Shown here: piece after piece, positions 17,988 to 27,733 of the stretch
Numbering within the stretch: position 1 is the first letter of the stretch
Layout of the letters: each line of letters begins with the position of its first letter
Translations under genes and position numbers: made by a program
The notes under the pieces: generated by a model
Database searches by the model: none
Told to the model about the DNA's origin: nothing
What the model saw: only the letters and a program-made list of their open reading frames with translations
Source: Gemmatimonadota bacterium
Lineage (GTDB): Bacteria > Gemmatimonadota > Gemmatimonadetes > Gemmatimonadales > Gemmatimonadaceae
Assembly: GCA_003155795.1 (NCBI GenBank)
Contig: PMEM01000034.1
Location: 1 to 64,000 of the forward strand
Reading direction: 5' to 3'
DNA length: 64,000 nt

Positions 17988-20350
17988 GCGCCCTGACGAG
18001 CAAGCTGCGTCGCGATCTCTGGCGCATTCGCGCGCAGGTCTTCTCCATCGCGGCCGTCATGGCGGGCGGCGTCATGACGGTGGTCGCACTCGGCGGCACG
18101 TCAAGCTCTCTGGATTCCGCAACACGCGACTACTACATCAGCGGCCGCTTTGCCGATGTATTCGCCACGCTCACACGGGCGCCCGACGCTGTCGCTGTCC
18201 GGCTTGCAGCAATCCCCGGGGTGAACAGCGTGGCGACACGTGTCGTTAAGGATGTAAGGCTCGACGTCCCCGGTCTCGACATGCCGGCGATCGGACGCAT
18301 GGTGTCACTGCCGGTCCCTGGCAGCGGAGGCACGCCGCTGAACGCGGTACACATCACGAGCGGGCGCACAGTGTTGCCAGGCGCTGACAAGGAAATACTC
18401 GTCAGCGGCCGCTTTGCGGAGGCGAATAGACTGCGGCCCGGCGCGCTGCTCACCGCGATTATCAATGAGCGCTACGTCGAACTCAGAATCGTCGGCATCG
18501 GCGCAGCGCCGGATTATCTGTACGAGGAGCCGGGCAATGCGTTTCCGTCCGACGCACGCGGCTTCGGAATCCTCTGGGTCCCGCACCAGCTCGCTGCCGC
18601 TGCGACCGGTATGCGTGGAGCCTTCAACGATGTTTCCATTGGGCTGGCGACAGGAGCCCGTCCGTCCGAAGTGATAGCAGCGGTTGATACACTGCTCGCT
18701 CCGTACGGTGGTCGCGGGGCGATCGGTCGCAAGGATCAACTCTCCGACCGCGTCGTTTCAAACGAGCTGACTCAGATGGGAGTGATGGCGTTCGCATTTC
18801 CGGCGGTCTTCGTGGCCGTCGCTGCGTTCCTGGTCGGATCCGTCGTATCGCGCCTCATCGCCACCGAACGCGAACAGATCGCGGTACTCAAGGCGTTTGG
18901 ATATACCAGTGGCGCCGTTGCGCTGCATTACCTCGCTTACGCGGCGGCGGCAGCAGCTGTGGGTATTCCGCTCGGTATCGGGATCGGAGTATGGGTGGGA
19001 CAACTCTATACGGGCATTTACAGTGACGTGCTCCGCATCCCCGGTCTCCAGTTTCACGCCGACTGGGTGACGATCGGCCGCGCGATTGTCGTGATCTTCC
19101 TCGCCGCGCTCAGCGGTGCGCTCAACGCTGTTCGCAAAGTCGCAATGCTTCCGCCAGCAGAGGCGCTCCAGCCACCGGCTCCTGCGCGTTATCGTGCGCT
19201 GCCGTTCGACGCGATTGGCAGCCGCCTGGCGCTCAGTACTCCCATACGCATGATAATCCGTGGGCTCGAACGGCAACCGCAACGTGCACTGCTCGGCGCG
19301 ATGGGCGTGGCGGCGGCGCTCGCAATGATGGCCGGCGCTCTGTCTCTCTACGACGCAACGGACAACATGATCGGTCTTCAGTTCCGGGTTGCACAACGTC
19401 AGGCGCTCTCCGTGCAGCTCGTAACAACGGTTCCAGCATCGACGCGCTCAGTGTTTGCGTCTCTCCCCGGGGTCACCAACGTCGAGCTCGCGCGCGTCGT
19501 TCCCGTCCGCCTCCGGCACATGGGTCGGTCCAGAACGGTCGGGCTCACGGCGCTTCAGCGCGATGGAAAGATGCACAGGTTGGTCGACGTGGACGGGCAG
19601 ATACATGCAATCCCGCCGGCCGGCATCGTGCTCAGCACGAAGGTCGCGGGCATCCTCGCAATTCACACCGGTGATACGCTGGACATGGATCTGCTCGAGC
19701 GAGGCACGACGCGCAAAGTCGTCGTGACTGCGTTGCTGGATGAGCTCATGTCACCCAACGCGTATATGGATCTCGCTGCCGCCGGCTCGCTGATGGGGGA
19801 CGGAGACTTGATCAACGGTGCGTACCTGCGACTCGATGGCCCGCCGCGATCCGAGCTGTTCGAGCAGCTCAGGGCAATGCCGCTCGTCGGTGGCGTAACG
19901 TCGCGCACCGCGATGGTGGAACAGTTCGATCGCATGATGGCGAAGAGCTTTCGAATATCGGCGGTGGTCGTCGTGATATTCGCATCCATAATCGCACTGG
20001 GTGTGGTATACAACGGGGCTCGCATTGCGCTGTCGGAACGCGGCCGGGAGCTCGCAAGTCTTCGCGTGCTTGGCTTCACGAATCGCGAGGTCGGGGTAAT
20101 GCTGCTGGGGGAGGAGGCCATCCTCACCATCGCCGCGATTCCGCTCGGCTGGGTGCTCGGACGCGCGTTTGCCGCCTATCTGACTTACGGATTCACCAGT
20201 GAGAATTATCAGGTGCCGATCGTGACGCGTACCAGCACGTATGCATTCGCAACCGCCGTTGTGCTGACTGCTTCAGCGCTCGCGGGGGCGCTCATGTATC
20301 GGCGCTCGACGCGTCTCGATCTAGTTGCCGTCCTCAAGACGCGGGAATGA
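17984..20350 (+). CDS. ABC transporter permease with two FtsX domains
   Basis: 788 residues starting at GTG 17984. One N-terminal membrane segment ([22 protein letters not shown]) is followed by a large extracytoplasmic domain and an FtsX block of three segments (about 260-380). A second external domain and a C-terminal FtsX block (about 660-780) follow. The motif [19 protein letters not shown] and its later copy [20 protein letters not shown] are the coupling helices that contact the ATPase. The duplicated-FtsX layout matches DevC/YbbP-like exporters. It overlaps its neighbours at both ends by 4 bases. Confidence 0.92.
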   Translation: MSALTSKLRRDLWRIRAQVFSIAAVMAGGVMTVVALGGTSSSLDSATRDYYISGRFADVFATLTRAPDAVAVRLAAIPGVNSVATRVVKDVRLDVPGLDMPAIGRMVSLPVPGSGGTPLNAVHITSGRTVLPGADKEILVSGRFAEANRLRPGALLTAIINERYVELRIVGIGAAPDYLYEEPGNAFPSDARGFGILWVPHQLAAAATGMRGAFNDVSIGLATGARPSEVIAAVDTLLAPYGGRGAIGRKDQLSDRVVSNELTQMGVMAFAFPAVFVAVAAFLVGSVVSRLIATEREQIAVLKAFGYTSGAVALHYLAYAAAAAAVGIPLGIGIGVWVGQLYTGIYSDVLRIPGLQFHADWVTIGRAIVVIFLAALSGALNAVRKVAMLPPAEALQPPAPARYRALPFDAIGSRLALSTPIRMIIRGLERQPQRALLGAMGVAAALAMMAGALSLYDATDNMIGLQFRVAQRQALSVQLVTTVPASTRSVFASLPGVTNVELARVVPVRLRHMGRSRTVGLTALQRDGKMHRLVDVDGQIHAIPPAGIVLSTKVAGILAIHTGDTLDMDLLERGTTRKVVVTALLDELMSPNAYMDLAAAGSLMGDGDLINGAYLRLDGPPRSELFEQLRAMPLVGGVTSRTAMVEQFDRMMAKSFRISAVVVVIFASIIALGVVYNGARIALSERGRELASLRVLGFTNREVGVMLLGEEAILTIAAIPLGWVLGRAFAAYLTYGFTSENYQVPIVTRTSTYAFATAVVLTASALAGALMYRRSTRLDLVAVLKTRE

Positions 20351-21723
20351 CGATGTCCAACGGTACTCCTCTCCCCGATCCGGGTCTTCAACCGGCGTCA
20401 GACGATCCAGCGCCAGTCGTCGCTCGAACGCCGCAATTGGAAACGTCACCAGAAACGGTACCAGAAACGGTACCAGCGACGCTACCGGCAACAGTCCCCG
20501 AGGCGCAGCCGCCAGTAACTACCACGGCTCGGCGAACGAGCGAGCGTCCACGCCGTGTACTTTCACGCGGTCGCATCATAGCCGCCGTTGTCCTGCTTGC
20601 CCTCATCGCAATCACTGTACGGCTGCTGCGTGGCACTCCTCTGTCGGTCGAAGTTGCGCAGGTAACACGCGGCCCGCTGCAGGTCACCGTCGATGCCGAC
20701 GCGGTCACGCGTGTCCGTTCGCGCTTCACCATTACCGCACCCGTTGCCGGTCTCGTGAGCCGTATCACCTACTCCGAGGGTGATTCAGTCAACGCGGGAG
20801 ATGTCGTCGCGGTGATTGCACCGCCGCCGACGGATCCCACTGCACGGGGCGTTGCTCAGGCTGCCTTGCGTGCCGCTGAAGGTGCGCGTTCGAACGCCAG
20901 TGCAAATCTTGCGCGCGCAACGACGAACCTTGCGCAAGCAGAGCGCGATGCAGCCCGGACGCGCACTCTCGCCGCCGCCGGCGCGCTGGCCACCCGAGAT
21001 GTCGAGATGGCGCAATTGCAGGTTGATGGCCGTCGCAGCGATGTCGCGGCCGCACGCGCGCAGGTGAACAGCGCGGAAGCCGAGTTCGCGCAGGCACGCG
21101 CGTCACTACTGTCAACGATCGGCTCCTCGCAGGCGACGACGACGGTGCGCACGCCGGCGGCTGGACGCATTCTGCTCATCCCCGAGCGAAGCGAGAGAGT
21201 CGTGACGCCTGGCACCCCACTCGTGGAGGTCGGTGATCCGTCATCACTGGAGATCGCCGCCGATGTGCTCTCGAGCGATGCGGCGTCCATCCGCCCAGGC
21301 CAACCCGTCACGCTGCGAGGCTGGGGCGGAGCACCGCTCTACGGTTCGGTTCGCCGAGTAGAGCCTTCAGCGAGAAAACGCATTTCAGCGCTCGGTGTTG
21401 AGGAGCAACGTCTCTCGGTGATCATCGATCTCGCCACACACCCTGCAGCACTCGGCGACGGCTACCGTCTCGAGAGCAGCATCGTGGTCTGGCAGGCACC
21501 ACGAGTGCTCACCGTACCCGCGAGCGCTCTGTTCAGGAACGATGAACGGTGGCAGCTATATGCGTTGCGAGACGGCCGTGCGCATCTGCGCGATGTTAGC
21601 ATTGGACACACCGGCAGCGGATCCGCGGAAGTGCTGTCGGGTGTGGGTGAAGGAGATACCGTCATCGTGTTTCCATCTGAAGCGCTGCGTGATGGTACGC
21701 GCGTTCGCGCCAAGAGTCGTTGA
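20347..21723 (+). CDS. Membrane fusion (adaptor) protein of the exporter, HlyD/DevB type
   Basis: 458 residues. A Pro/Thr-rich cytosolic head (residues 1-75) with a short repeat is followed by one membrane anchor (IIAAVVLLALIAITVRLL). Then come a barrel-sandwich half (VTVDADAVTRVRSRFTITAPVAG, then ITYSEGDSVNAGDVVAVI), a coiled-coil hairpin of about 110 residues (AAEGARSNASANLARATTNL onwards), the second lipoyl half TTVRTPAAGRILLIPE and beta-barrel domains. It should bridge the inner membrane permease and an outer-membrane channel, which is not in the window. Start ATG 20347 overlaps the permease stop. Confidence 0.92.
   Translation: MTMSNGTPLPDPGLQPASDDPAPVVARTPQLETSPETVPETVPATLPATVPEAQPPVTTTARRTSERPRRVLSRGRIIAAVVLLALIAITVRLLRGTPLSVEVAQVTRGPLQVTVDADAVTRVRSRFTITAPVAGLVSRITYSEGDSVNAGDVVAVIAPPPTDPTARGVAQAALRAAEGARSNASANLARATTNLAQAERDAARTRTLAAAGALATRDVEMAQLQVDGRRSDVAAARAQVNSAEAEFAQARASLLSTIGSSQATTTVRTPAAGRILLIPERSERVVTPGTPLVEVGDPSSLEIAADVLSSDAASIRPGQPVTLRGWGGAPLYGSVRRVEPSARKRISALGVEEQRLSVIIDLATHPAALGDGYRLESSIVVWQAPRVLTVPASALFRNDERWQLYALRDGRAHLRDVSIGHTGSGSAEVLSGVGEGDTVIVFPSEALRDGTRVRAKSR
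20446..20490 (+). repeat. Short in-frame 12-base repeat in the adaptor gene
   Basis: Four imperfect copies of a unit like CCAGAAACGGTA encode ETVPETVPATLPATVPE in the cytosolic head of the adaptor protein. The first two copies are nearly identical. Low-complexity, likely a flexible linker with copy-number variation. Confidence 0.6.
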
Positions 21724-21778
21724 TCGTGTTGACGACGAGCGCGGAATTCAATGGCAAGCGCACAGTGGACCGGCTTCC

Positions 21779-22555
21779 TTACCCCGGCACGATCGCCAGC
21801 ACGCGCAGCGGACTCCCGCTCCCGTTCACGATCTTGAGCGGCGCCGCGATCACCACCGCGCCCGTCGGCGGCAGTTGATCCAGATTGCACAGACTGGCGA
21901 GCCCGAACTTGCCATTGCCGTGCATCGTCGTGTGATTCGGGAACGGTGGATCGAACGTGCCCGCCTGGCCCGCGTCGGTGCCAACTGTCTCCACGCCAAC
22001 ACCGAGAACGTCGCGATCCTTCGCCAGCAGCTCGGACGTACTCTTGTGAAAGCCCGGACTGTGCGCACCATCTTCCTTCACGTTGAGGAACTTGACCGGA
22101 TCGGTGCGTGTGCTCCAGCCGGTGCAAAGTAGAACCCACGCCCCGCGCGGAATCTTGCCGTGCCGTTGCTCCCACGCTTCCAAGTGTTCCGGCATCAGTA
22201 GAAAATCTTCATTCTTCGCGACGTCGGCGGTCACGTCGATCACACATGCGGGGCCGACGAAGCGACGTGGTGGAATCGTGTCGCACCGGTTGTCAGGAAA
22301 ATCCTTGCCGGTGACCCAGTGCACAGGCGCGTCGAAGTGCGTGCCCGTGTGTTCACCCATGTGGATGGTGTTCCAGTACCAGGCCGGCCCCTTCTCATCG
22401 TAGTGCGAGATCACTTCCATCGACACGCCGGGTGACGACGCAAAGATGGGTGGCAGCCCGATTACCGGCGTGTCAGGGCCAAGCGGCTGCGAGAGGTCCA
22501 CCATCCTGAGAGTGCCGGAATCGAGCGCGGCGACGAGATCGGCGAGTAATGGCAT
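21779..22555 (-). CDS. Cyclase family metal hydrolase (kynurenine formamidase-like)
   Basis: 258 residues. The metal-binding signature HTGTHFDAPVH lies at residues 69-79 (ligands H69, H73, D75, with H79 catalytic in homologues). An N-terminal VDLSQPLGPDTPV and a later HTTMHGNG region fit the fold. The family includes kynurenine formamidase, isatin hydrolase and other ring- or amide-opening enzymes. It is the last gene of a run of six minus-strand genes, 60 bases after the symporter. No signal peptide is seen. Substrate unknown; the operon context suggests breakdown of a nitrogen-containing organic acid. Confidence 0.88.
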   Translation of the reverse strand: MPLLADLVAALDSGTLRMVDLSQPLGPDTPVIGLPPIFASSPGVSMEVISHYDEKGPAWYWNTIHMGEHTGTHFDAPVHWVTGKDFPDNRCDTIPPRRFVGPACVIDVTADVAKNEDFLLMPEHLEAWEQRHGKIPRGAWVLLCTGWSTRTDPVKFLNVKEDGAHSPGFHKSTSELLAKDRDVLGVGVETVGTDAGQAGTFDPPFPNHTTMHGNGKFGLASLCNLDQLPPTGAVVIAAPLKIVNGSGSPLRVLAIVPG

Positions 22556-22615
22556 TGAGCAAGCTCTACTATGGAAAAGGGTTCATTGGCGACAACACTG
22601 CGACGGGCACGCGCG

Positions 22616-23953
22616 TCACACACCGCTAAATGTCCCGAACACCTGCGTCAGCAGCCAGTACACGCCGACGCCCAGTATGATCACGGGAATGCCAAAGCGG
22701 ATCCAGTTGAAGACCCACATCGGCACCGGTTTCTCCCCGGCACCGAACAGCTCCTTCAGAGCCGCTGCGCGGTTGAGGCACCACGCGACGGTAACGACCG
22801 CGAGCAGCGAACCGAGCGTCTGCATCCCCGATCCGAATGTGAGATCCCACGGAACGAAAACCGCGTTGTTGATGCTCGGAGGAATTGCCAGAATGAAACA
22901 GGCAGCCGACATGACCCATACCGAACGTGTGCGCGTGAGGCGAGTATTGTCGGTCAGTCCGGCGACGAGTACTTCCACCGCACCGATGTCCGACAGATAG
23001 CCGGCGCCGAAGAGGCTGATGAAGAAGAGCGCGCCGAACAGCCAACCCGCGGGCATCGCCGCGAACACGCGCGGCAACGTATCAAAGATGAGTCCCGGCC
23101 CAGATGCCGGCTGCAGGCCAAACGAGAACACCGCCGGAATCACGGCGAGACCGGCGATGAGCGACGATCCCGTATCTCCGATCACTGTCCAGATCGCGGG
23201 ACGCGCCAATGGCTCGTCCGCGTGCAGATACGAGCCGTATACCACCATGAAGGTGCCGCCGAGCGACAGCGCGAAGATGGCATGGCCGATCGCAGCGGCC
23301 ATTACGTTCGCGGTGAGATCGGATAAACGGAATTCGAGCAAGTACCAGCGCACTCCAGCCATCGCGCCCGGAAGTGTGAGCGTGCGGATCATCACGAGAA
23401 TGGTCACGATCGTCATCGCCGGCAACACGATGATGCTCACCACCTCGATTCCCTTGCGCACACCCTTGAGCACGACGAGCGCGCAGGCGAGGAGGACGAT
23501 GCCGGTGCACACTAGCTGCAGCACGAACGACTTCAACACGAATCCGTGATCCGGCGGCAGGATTGCGGCAGCGTTGAACGGAATGTGTGCGAGTGCGGCG
23601 ACCTGGCCCACTGTGTAGTAGAGCACCCAGCCAATTACGGCCGAGTAGTAGCCGGTTGCAGCGGTGACCACGAAGAAGAGGAACCAGCCGACATATCGAC
23701 CGTAGGGCAGCCCGCCGCGCTGGAATGCGCCCACCGGTCCGCGGCGAGTATGGCGGCCGAGCGCGAACTCGGCCATCAACGCCGGTACGCCGATTACCAC
23801 CGATACCAGTGTATAGAAGAGCACGAACCCCGCACCGCCGAACTTTCCAACCATGTATGGAAAGCGCCAGACGTGGCCCAGGCCGATCGACACTCCGACG
23901 ATCGTCATGAGCCCGCCGAAGCGGGACGAGAAAGTTTCGCGGGCTTCGGTCAC
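22616..23953 (-). CDS. Sodium-dependent symporter of the neurotransmitter:sodium (SNF) family
   Basis: 445 residues with about 12 membrane segments. Start GTG 23953 overlaps the aminotransferase stop (GTGA) and gives the typical SNF N-terminus FSSRFGGLMTIVGVSIGLGHVWRFPY split by the unwound first helix, which carries the Na+ and substrate site. Also seen: SLGGTFMVVYGSYL and TGSSLIAGLAVIPAVF. Bacterial members import amino acids such as tryptophan, tyrosine or alanine with Na+. The longer frame running on to 25210 is a shadow of the next gene. It probably imports the substrate of the downstream-encoded enzymes. Confidence 0.93.
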   Translation of the reverse strand: MTEARETFSSRFGGLMTIVGVSIGLGHVWRFPYMVGKFGGAGFVLFYTLVSVVIGVPALMAEFALGRHTRRGPVGAFQRGGLPYGRYVGWFLFFVVTAATGYYSAVIGWVLYYTVGQVAALAHIPFNAAAILPPDHGFVLKSFVLQLVCTGIVLLACALVVLKGVRKGIEVVSIIVLPAMTIVTILVMIRTLTLPGAMAGVRWYLLEFRLSDLTANVMAAAIGHAIFALSLGGTFMVVYGSYLHADEPLARPAIWTVIGDTGSSLIAGLAVIPAVFSFGLQPASGPGLIFDTLPRVFAAMPAGWLFGALFFISLFGAGYLSDIGAVEVLVAGLTDNTRLTRTRSVWVMSAACFILAIPPSINNAVFVPWDLTFGSGMQTLGSLLAVVTVAWCLNRAAALKELFGAGEKPVPMWVFNWIRFGIPVIILGVGVYWLLTQVFGTFSGV

Positions 23954-25101
23954 GCGGTACGCACTACGTCGGCGAGCACATCCAGCGCGCGATCGACGTC
24001 GTCGGTCGTGGAATAGAAATGTGGCGCGAGCCGGATCACGTCGCCGCGCGCCGAAGCGATGACTCCGCGCTCGCGCATCGCGTGCTCCACGGCGTGCGAA
24101 TCGCCGACGACGAACGCAGTCGTCGCAGTCTTCCGACGCATATCGTCCGACCCGTGCAGCACGAGTCCGCGCGCGCGACCGCCATCGATCAGGCGCTGGC
24201 CCAGCTCGACGAGCCAGGCGCGGATGTTCGAGGGACCGAGCGCGTTGATGATCTCCATGCCGGCGCGCGCGATGTACGCGTTGATTACCGGCGGCGTCCC
24301 CGTGTCGAACCGGCTCGCGGTCGGCGACCAGTCGAGCGATCTGGCGTCGAATGCAAACGGATTGACGCGACCGAACCATCCCGTCACGCTCGGCTGCAGT
24401 GTATCGACGATCTCCGGTCGCACATACAGAAATGCGATCCCCGGAATGCCCATGAGAAACTTCAGATTTCCCGACGCCAGAAAATCCACGCCGAGTGCGC
24501 GCACATCCAATGACACGCTGCCAAGCGACTGGTATGCATCGACGAACGACAGTGCGCCGGCGTCGCGCGCGATGGCTGCGATGCGCGGCGAATCCTGGAT
24601 GAGACCATTCATGTAATACGCGTGACACGCCGAAACGAGCGCAGTCTGGTCGTCGACGAGTGCGTCGTATGCGGACACGTCTGCGTCGTCGCGCACGGGA
24701 GCCCACGATACCCGCCCGCCGCGTCGCTCCTGCGCCAGCCACACATGCGCCACCGTTGGAAACTCGGCGTCGCTCACAACGATGTTCGTGCGGCGCCCCT
24801 GCAGAGGGAGCGCGCTCGCGACCGCGCTCGCCGCTTCGGAGACGGAGCTGAACACTGCGATATCGTCTGCCGTGGCCCCGATCAGCTTTGCGAATTCCGC
24901 TTTGGCCAGCGAGACCTCGGACATCCATGCATCCCAGTCCATTCCGCTGCTGTTCCACGAATCGAGATAACGCTCGGCAGCGGCGCGCGTAGCGTCGGTT
25001 TGCGGAGCCTGCGAGCAGTTGTTCATCGGAATGCACGACGCGAGCAGCGGGATGCGGCGGCGGCACGCGTCGAGGTCGTACGTCGGATGCGTATTCGTCA
25101 C
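23950..25101 (-). CDS. Class V aminotransferase-fold PLP enzyme
   Basis: 383 residues. Lys214 in SGNLKFLMG is the expected Schiff-base lysine and Asp188 in FVDAYQS the pyridine-nitrogen partner. The order AVFSSVSEA, VVSDAEFPTV, LVSACHAYYMNG and FDTGTPPV matches class V enzymes (NifS/SufS, phosphoserine, serine-pyruvate and isopenicillin epimerase types). No cysteine-desulfurase loop is seen. It overlaps the TPP-subunit gene upstream and the symporter gene downstream by 4 bases each. With a sulfo- or phosphonopyruvate-type decarboxylase next to it, a role in converting an amino acid analogue to its 2-oxo acid is plausible. Confidence 0.88.
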   Translation of the reverse strand: MTNTHPTYDLDACRRRIPLLASCIPMNNCSQAPQTDATRAAAERYLDSWNSSGMDWDAWMSEVSLAKAEFAKLIGATADDIAVFSSVSEAASAVASALPLQGRRTNIVVSDAEFPTVAHVWLAQERRGGRVSWAPVRDDADVSAYDALVDDQTALVSACHAYYMNGLIQDSPRIAAIARDAGALSFVDAYQSLGSVSLDVRALGVDFLASGNLKFLMGIPGIAFLYVRPEIVDTLQPSVTGWFGRVNPFAFDARSLDWSPTASRFDTGTPPVINAYIARAGMEIINALGPSNIRAWLVELGQRLIDGGRARGLVLHGSDDMRRKTATTAFVVGDSHAVEHAMRERGVIASARGDVIRLAPHFYSTTDDVDRALDVLADVVRTA

Positions 25102-25688
25102 GACGCTTGCCCCGCAGCGCGCTTGCGATCGAGGATCCAGCGCCTGAAACGGAATGCGTTCTCGGGAAGTTGGAGATCCATCCCGTAATGCTCGGGCCCG
25201 ACTGCGGCAACCTTCGCGACGATGACGCTCAGATCGTTGCGCTCGAGCGCGGCGATGAACGCTTCACCGAAACCGACGGCCGTGTCCACCGCAGCGACAT
25301 GCTCGATGCCGGCGCCGCGCGCGATCGCCGCGATGTCGGTGATTCCCGAAGTCGTGTGCGAGTCGAATCCGCCGGTGGAGAGAAGGCTGCCGTTGTCGAA
25401 CACCATATGAATGAGATTCTTCGGCCTGTAGCGTGCGAGCGTTGCGAACGTACCGAGGTTCATGAGCACCGAGCCGTCGCCGTCGAGAACTACGACGCGC
25501 TCGGCGGGCAGGTGCATCGCGAGTCCGAGACCGATGGATGACGCGAGTCCCATCGCGTGCTGCAGGTAGAAGAAATTTTCGCGATGGCCGAGGTTGTAGA
25601 GCTCCTGGGCCGACGCACCCATGATCGTAACGACGAGCTTGTCTTCGAGCTCGGGGTAGATCATCTCGAGACAGCGGGCGCGTTCCAC
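25098..25688 (-). CDS. TPP-binding beta subunit of a 2-oxo acid decarboxylase (ComE-like)
   Basis: 196 residues from GTG 25688, which overlaps the alpha-subunit TAG; GGAGG lies just upstream at 25693-25697. The TPP/Mg motif begins GDGSVLMNLG and ends FDNGSLLSTGG, and HAMGLASSIGLGLAMHLP precedes it. The alpha/beta split, the subunit lengths and the sequence style match sulfopyruvate decarboxylase ComDE and the halves of phosphonopyruvate decarboxylase. The substrate cannot be fixed from sequence. No PEP mutase or other coenzyme M gene is nearby, so coenzyme M synthesis is unlikely. Confidence 0.87.
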   Translation of the reverse strand: MERARCLEMIYPELEDKLVVTIMGASAQELYNLGHRENFFYLQHAMGLASSIGLGLAMHLPAERVVVLDGDGSVLMNLGTFATLARYRPKNLIHMVFDNGSLLSTGGFDSHTTSGITDIAAIARGAGIEHVAAVDTAVGFGEAFIAALERNDLSVIVAKVAAVGPEHYGMDLQLPENAFRFRRWILDRKRAAGQAS

Positions 25689-26197
25689 TAATCCTCCATC
25701 AGGTCGCGCGTGAGCAGGAGCGCGACCGGGGAGAGGGAGCTCTGCGAGAACGTCCACGCCTCGCGAATCTGCTTCGCCACCTGGTTTGGCTCGCGTGCGT
25801 ACTCGAACGGGATGCCGAGCGCGCGCAGAACGGCTTCGGTGACGATGCCGCCGCGCGTGTGCCATGGATATGGCTCGCCCCAGTGTCCGCGCAGGGCGAT
25901 GAGCATGCAGAGCGGGACGTGGTAGAGCTGAGCGAGTGAGACGATGCCGTTGATCGCACCGAAGAAACCGTGATTCTGCATGAGAAGCAAATGCGGCGTA
26001 CCGGCGAAGTATGCGCCCGCCGCGATGCCGATCGCTTCTTCCTCCTTTGCGACCTGAACGAGCTGAATCTCGGGATCGCTTTCGGCGCGCTGGAGGAGCA
26101 GTCCGAGCCAGGTTTCGGGGAGCGCCGAGATGGATTTGATACCGGCGGCCTTGATGCCATCGAAGATGATCTTGCTGTTGTCGTACGAGACGGTCAT
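25688..26197 (-). CDS. TPP-enzyme alpha (PYR domain) subunit, ComD-like
   Basis: 169 residues, the size of ComD. It carries the PYR-domain pattern IIFDGIKAAGIKSISALPETW, then VQVAKEEEAIGIAAGAYFAG with the conserved glutamate that activates TPP, and LLLMQNHGFFGAINGIVSLA. ATG 26197 (MTVSYDNSK) is preferred over the 34-codon longer frame, whose extra residues are Arg/Cys-rich and atypical. The 3' end overlaps the beta-subunit start. Together the two subunits should form one active site per heterodimer and decarboxylate a 3-carbon 2-oxo acid. Confidence 0.87.
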   Translation of the reverse strand: MTVSYDNSKIIFDGIKAAGIKSISALPETWLGLLLQRAESDPEIQLVQVAKEEEAIGIAAGAYFAGTPHLLLMQNHGFFGAINGIVSLAQLYHVPLCMLIALRGHWGEPYPWHTRGGIVTEAVLRALGIPFEYAREPNQVAKQIREAWTFSQSSLSPVALLLTRDLMED

Positions 26198-26305
26198 GAG
26201 GAAAGTCGGAAAGCGGATGACGGCGTCGATCACACGCGCGAAGTATCGTGCGCATCGCGAGGCCTGTCGAGGGCGGCAGGGTTGGTTCCGCCCCGGCACT
26301 CACTG

Positions 26306-27733
26306 CTACGGCGTCGGCACGTTGGGCACCACGTAAGTCTTCCGAAGCGCATTGAGATACTCGCCATGTAGCGCGCGAATCGTATCGAACTCGCGCTTCA
26401 CCGTCGCGCGGTATTCCGGATGGGTCGCGAAATCGAACAGCAGTGCGGACATCGCCTGTGCGTCGACGACGAAGCCCTTGTGGCCGACGTCTGTCAGCGC
26501 GTCGGCTTCCATCTCATAGGTGTGATTGGGTGCGTTCGATGTCATGGCTTGGAAGCCCACTCCGGGGATGGCACTCGAGACGCTCCCTGTCTCTTCATAC
26601 CCCTGCGGCTTTCCAGGCTCTGGTACAACACCAACTGCGCCGTATTTCTTCATGTACGCGAACGCTACCTCGTTGAGTGAACCTACGCCAATGCCATCGC
26701 GATCGGCGCCATAGTGTTCGATCTTTACCTTTGTTCCAGTGGCGAGGGCCGCGGCGCGCGCGGCATCGTCGACAATTGTCGACACTTGCGCAAGGTAGAC
26801 TTCGTCGGGGTAGCGAACGTAGAAGTCGGCGACAGCTCTATCGGGTACGACGTTTGGTGCAGTGCCACCCTCGGTGATGACGCCCTGGATCCGCGTCTCT
26901 GGACGCATGTTGCTGCGCATGCCGTCGATGTTATTGAACAAGTGGATTGCAGCAGTGAGCGCATTTCGGCCATTCCAGGCTGTGAGCTGATGCGCTGGCG
27001 CGCCGCTGAATATGTACTTGACGCCGTCGATGTTCATGCAGCACGTGCCGAAACCGGCGGCAGGACGAGTGGTGGTGCTTGACGAGTGGCTTCGCACCAG
27101 GATGTCCATTCCGTCGAAGACTTTCGATTCGTACATCACCGTCTTCGCGTTCGGAGGCATCATCTCCTCACCCGGAGTGCCGAACACGGTCACCGTTCCT
27201 GGCGTTCCTGTTCTTGAAAGGAACTCCGAGACGGCGATTGCCGCAGCCAATCCGATCGGTCCCTGGGTGCTGTGCTGGTCGCCGTGAAAGGGCCCCTTTG
27301 TTCCGCGCAGGGCGTCGTACTCGACGATGACACCCAAACTCGGGCCGCCGTGGCTTTTTGTGTAGCGCGCTACGAATGCCGTTGGTAGTCCGGGCGTTCC
27401 CATCTGCACGGTAAAGTCGTGTCGCTTGAGGTAGTCGGTGAGTAGCTGCACCGAGCGCTTCTCCTGGAAACCGATCTCGGGATGTTGCGTAATGTCATCG
27501 CCGAGTGCAAGCAGCTCGGTATCCATCAACTGCTTCGCTCGAGCCACAACTTGATCCCGAACCGCGTCGTCACCGGTCAGCCGAGCGACGAGCGCAGGGA
27601 GTTGGAGCGACTTCTGGAGCGAATCCAATTGCCGAACGACGCCGCGCGCCGATTCACGCTCGGTCGGCGTTTCCTGGGCATGGAGGGCGAATGGAACAAG
27701 CAGCGCGAGCGAGGCAAGTCGTGAGATGCGCAT
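26306..27733 (-). CDS. Secreted M20-family amidohydrolase (AbgB-like)
   Basis: 475 residues after choosing ATG 27733, which begins a clear signal peptide (MRISRLASLALLVPFALHAQ). Zinc-hydrolase motifs include GDDITQHPEIGFQEKRS, GVIVEYDALRG, HGDQHSTQGPIG, GTPGEEM and FSGAPAHQ. The layout resembles p-aminobenzoyl-glutamate hydrolase subunit B and other M20D amidases. The gap to the TPP alpha gene is 108 bases. A periplasmic amidase first in a run with a Na+ symporter suggests that it releases the imported compound from an amide conjugate. Confidence 0.9.
   Translation of the reverse strand: MRISRLASLALLVPFALHAQETPTERESARGVVRQLDSLQKSLQLPALVARLTGDDAVRDQVVARAKQLMDTELLALGDDITQHPEIGFQEKRSVQLLTDYLKRHDFTVQMGTPGLPTAFVARYTKSHGGPSLGVIVEYDALRGTKGPFHGDQHSTQGPIGLAAAIAVSEFLSRTGTPGTVTVFGTPGEEMMPPNAKTVMYESKVFDGMDILVRSHSSSTTTRPAAGFGTCCMNIDGVKYIFSGAPAHQLTAWNGRNALTAAIHLFNNIDGMRSNMRPETRIQGVITEGGTAPNVVPDRAVADFYVRYPDEVYLAQVSTIVDDAARAAALATGTKVKIEHYGADRDGIGVGSLNEVAFAYMKKYGAVGVVPEPGKPQGYEETGSVSSAIPGVGFQAMTSNAPNHTYEMEADALTDVGHKGFVVDAQAMSALLFDFATHPEYRATVKREFDTIRALHGEYLNALRKTYVVPNVPTP

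Noticed and set aside
22616-25210. 864-codon frame as a giant fusion protein
   Set aside because: Only the 445 residues from GTG 23953 are an SNF symporter; the remainder is antisense-frame noise over the aminotransferase gene.
25098-26303. Single 401-codon TPP protein
   Set aside because: Its first half is the wrong frame of the alpha-subunit gene. The real arrangement is two overlapping subunit genes.
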